Of a DNA stretch of 7,742 bases, positions 6,624 through 7,742 are shown piece by piece. Under the pieces are notes generated by a model. It had not been told where the DNA came from. It worked only from the letters and a program-made list of their open reading frames with translations, and ran no database searches. Source of the stretch: Dehalococcoidia bacterium (GTDB lineage Bacteria > Chloroflexota > Dehalococcoidia > SZUA-161); the NCBI GenBank assembly GCA_020344295.1, contig CP070819.1:1127373-1135114 (forward strand), written 5' to 3'. Both the position numbers and the translations under genes were made by a program. The first letter of the stretch is position 1; each line of letters starts with the position of its first letter.

Positions 6624-6644
6624 ACGGAGAATCCTTGGCCGTAA
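6622..6644. repeat. Inverted repeat TTACGG / CCGTAA in the leader
   Basis: TTACGG (6622-6627) pairs exactly with CCGTAA (6639-6644) across 11 bases. It overlaps the last two bases of the palindrome at 6610-6623 and ends 12 bases before the ribosome site. In RNA it would form a small leader hairpin, and the two structures would compete. This could also be chance in a short region. Confidence 0.35.
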
Positions 6645-6656
6645 GATCAGCTTGGA

Positions 6657-6663
6657 AAGGAGG
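6657..6663 (+). promoter_or_regulatory. Strong Shine-Dalgarno sequence of the exported repeat protein
   Basis: AAGGAGG lies 9 bases before the ATG at 6673. It decides the start: the frame is open back to a TTG at 6652, but that would place the ribosome site inside the coding region and put charged residues (MERRKGK) ahead of a normal signal peptide. Confidence 0.75.
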
Positions 6664-6672
6664 AAAGGGAAA

Positions 6673-7692
6673 ATGTTAAGGATTCTGATAACTGCCGTGC
6701 TTACCATAGCACTCCTGGCAGGAGGCACACTCTCAGCCCTGGCCAGTAACGGGGACGGTAATGAAAGCGAGTCCATCCCGATGATGGATATCTCTGAACT
6801 GGAGTCGCTGGTCGCTGAAATGGAAGGTATTGAGGAATTCGAACTCGAGCCTGCGCCTCTGCCAGGGAGGACTGTCAGCATTGACGGAGGGTTCAGAGGT
6901 GTCTGGGGCAGTGACAACACGCCTGACGTAAAAGCTACTGGAGTTGTAGCCGGTATCTATGGCAGGGTCGATGAGCCGGATGGTACCGGATACGGTTTCT
7001 TCGGAGGAGTCTGGAGTGATCGTAACGGGGGGCTTGGCGGCTATCTGCAGGGAAGGTATGCAGATGGATACTTCTGGGGGACGTGGCGCTGTCTCGAGAC
7101 CGGGGAAGGCGGACTCGTAGGAGGGACATATAGCCCTGATCCCGGTGCCGCTAGCGAACTGGTGAATCGTTTCAGGGGAATATGGGTTACCAGTGATGGA
7201 CAGCATACCGGGTATCTCAAGGGCACCTGGGCTCCAGTGGCACAGTCGCAGCCAGGGGGCAAATTCGCCGGGCTGTGGAAATACAATCCGGATGTTTCAG
7301 CCACGGACGTTGCCGCTGATGGCAAGCTCCGGGGGGCCTATAGAGTGTTGCAACTGGTTGATGGGACCACGATGCATTACTTCAAAGGCAGGTGGAATGC
7401 CTACGAAGGTGCACGTGGCCGTCTCGCGGGATTGGCTTTGGATGGCCGATTCTACGGTCTCTGGAAGACTAACGATGGCAGTGCTCAGGGGTACTTGAAG
7501 GGCGTATGGGCTGATAATCGCTTCAAAGGTAGATGGGGTCATGTGGGCCATGATCCTGAGGGTGTTCTCTGGGGAAGGTATGGCCCTGTCGTTACCCCCC
7601 AGCCTCAGGAAGCGCAGCCACTGCCAATGAAAGAAGTTAATAACACACGTATGCAGCCCGTTGAAACGAAGCCTCTAGCCATCCAGTCGTAA
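6673..7692 (+). CDS. Exported Gly/Trp-rich repeat protein, function unknown
   Basis: A 339-residue protein of no family I recognise. It has a clear signal peptide: Arg3, a hydrophobic core at 4-18 and a likely cleavage after ALA at 22-24, so it should leave the cytoplasm. Residues 26-65 are acidic and Ser/Glu-rich. From about 73 to 305 it consists of degenerate units ending in F-x-G-x-W or Y-L-x-G-x-W, for example FRGVW (74), FGGVW (110), FRGIW (167), FAGLW (198), FKGRW (237), FYGLW (260), FKGRW (284). Three longer copies at 112-129, 169-186 and 262-279 share a G-x-W/D-G/G-Y-L-x-G plan. The rhythm suggests a repetitive beta structure, as in MORN or beta-propeller-like repeats, though it matches neither. 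The C-terminal 35 residues are Pro/Gln-rich. There is one cysteine (140), no sorting signal and no membrane anchor. Translation ends in tandem stops TAA-TAG. No partner gene is evident. Confidence 0.8.
   Translation: MLRILITAVLTIALLAGGTLSALASNGDGNESESIPMMDISELESLVAEMEGIEEFELEPAPLPGRTVSIDGGFRGVWGSDNTPDVKATGVVAGIYGRVDEPDGTGYGFFGGVWSDRNGGLGGYLQGRYADGYFWGTWRCLETGEGGLVGGTYSPDPGAASELVNRFRGIWVTSDGQHTGYLKGTWAPVAQSQPGGKFAGLWKYNPDVSATDVAADGKLRGAYRVLQLVDGTTMHYFKGRWNAYEGARGRLAGLALDGRFYGLWKTNDGSAQGYLKGVWADNRFKGRWGHVGHDPEGVLWGRYGPVVTPQPQEAQPLPMKEVNNTRMQPVETKPLAIQS
7006..7509 (+). repeat. Three copies of an 18-residue repeat within the exported protein
   Basis: The copies are encoded at 7006-7059, 7177-7230 and 7456-7509. 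The second and third, GIWVTSDGQHTGYLKGTW and GLWKTNDGSAQGYLKGVW, agree at 11 of 18 positions. The first, GVWSDRNGGLGGYLQGRY, is more diverged. They are conserved in protein rather than in DNA, so the duplication is old and under selection. Confidence 0.65.
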
Positions 7693-7742
7693 TAGAGGTG
7701 CTGAAAGTGACCTGTGATGTACGAGCCCGTCGCGTTTAACGC

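Larger units (their letters stand above)
6385..6672. other. Gene-free divergent region between thioesterase and exported protein
   Basis: About 290 bases carry no convincing gene. The part next to the thioesterase holds a spaced inverted repeat (AATTATG 6390-6396 with CATAATT 6423-6429). The part next to the exported protein gene holds three close inverted repeats and a TATATA that could be a -10 box at 6600-6605; I find no matching -35 box. The middle, roughly 6430-6570, shows nothing recognisable. Confidence 0.6.

Noticed and set aside
6652..6672. Upstream TTG start for the exported protein
   Set aside because: It would translate through the AAGGAGG ribosome site that clearly serves the ATG at 6673.
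6892..7590. MORN repeats
   Set aside because: The Gly and aromatic rhythm is similar, but the typical YEGEWKNG-type unit of fixed 23 residues is absent and the spacing is irregular.

Overview
The window is a typical bacterial stretch with short intergenic gaps, Shine-Dalgarno sequences and AdoCbl- and ferredoxin-dependent enzymes. It suggests an anaerobe that handles acyl-CoA, acid and aldehyde intermediates. The left edge cuts an aldehyde:ferredoxin oxidoreductase (a tungsten/molybdenum enzyme of anaerobes), and the centre holds a two-subunit adenosylcobalamin-dependent acyl-CoA mutase. The combination would fit, for example, a sediment Chloroflexota (Dehalococcoidia-like) or Desulfobacterota lineage. 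No marker gene is present, so this is only a guess.

Layout. (1) 1-1542, plus strand: the 3' end of an aldehyde:ferredoxin oxidoreductase, then after 33 bases a zinc-dependent medium-chain alcohol/polyol dehydrogenase, probably one operon. (2) 1603-2922, minus strand: a DUF362 protein with a cysteine-bearing C-terminal region, convergent with the dehydrogenase. (3) 2923-3112: a divergent control region with a good sigma70-like promoter for the DUF362 gene and a weaker one for the mutase genes. (4) 3113-5251, plus strand: the B12-binding small subunit and then the catalytic large subunit of a methylmalonyl-CoA-mutase-family enzyme, 12 bases apart. (5) 5315-5869, plus strand: a HAD-fold nucleotidase of the NT5C type. 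(6) 5914-6384, minus strand: a PaaI-like hotdog thioesterase, convergent with the nucleotidase. (7) 6385-6672: a gene-free region with several inverted repeats. (8) 6673-7692, plus strand: an exported protein made of Gly/Trp/Tyr-rich repeats, with no family I recognise. The last 50 bases hold nothing recognisable.

How the genes may work together (inference). The oxidoreductase and dehydrogenase could link acid, aldehyde and alcohol. The mutase would rearrange the carbon skeleton of an acyl-CoA and the thioesterase would release a free acid. The mutase is the most interesting item. It clearly belongs to the family, but several residues that define methylmalonyl-CoA mutase appear replaced (Tyr to Ile, His to Ile, Gln to Thr, Arg to Leu by my alignment). 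It also carries about 22 extra residues near the substrate pocket and a cysteine cluster close to its C terminus. It probably does not act on methylmalonyl-CoA, and its substrate cannot be read from the sequence. The exported repeat protein and the repeat-rich region before it are the second point of interest.
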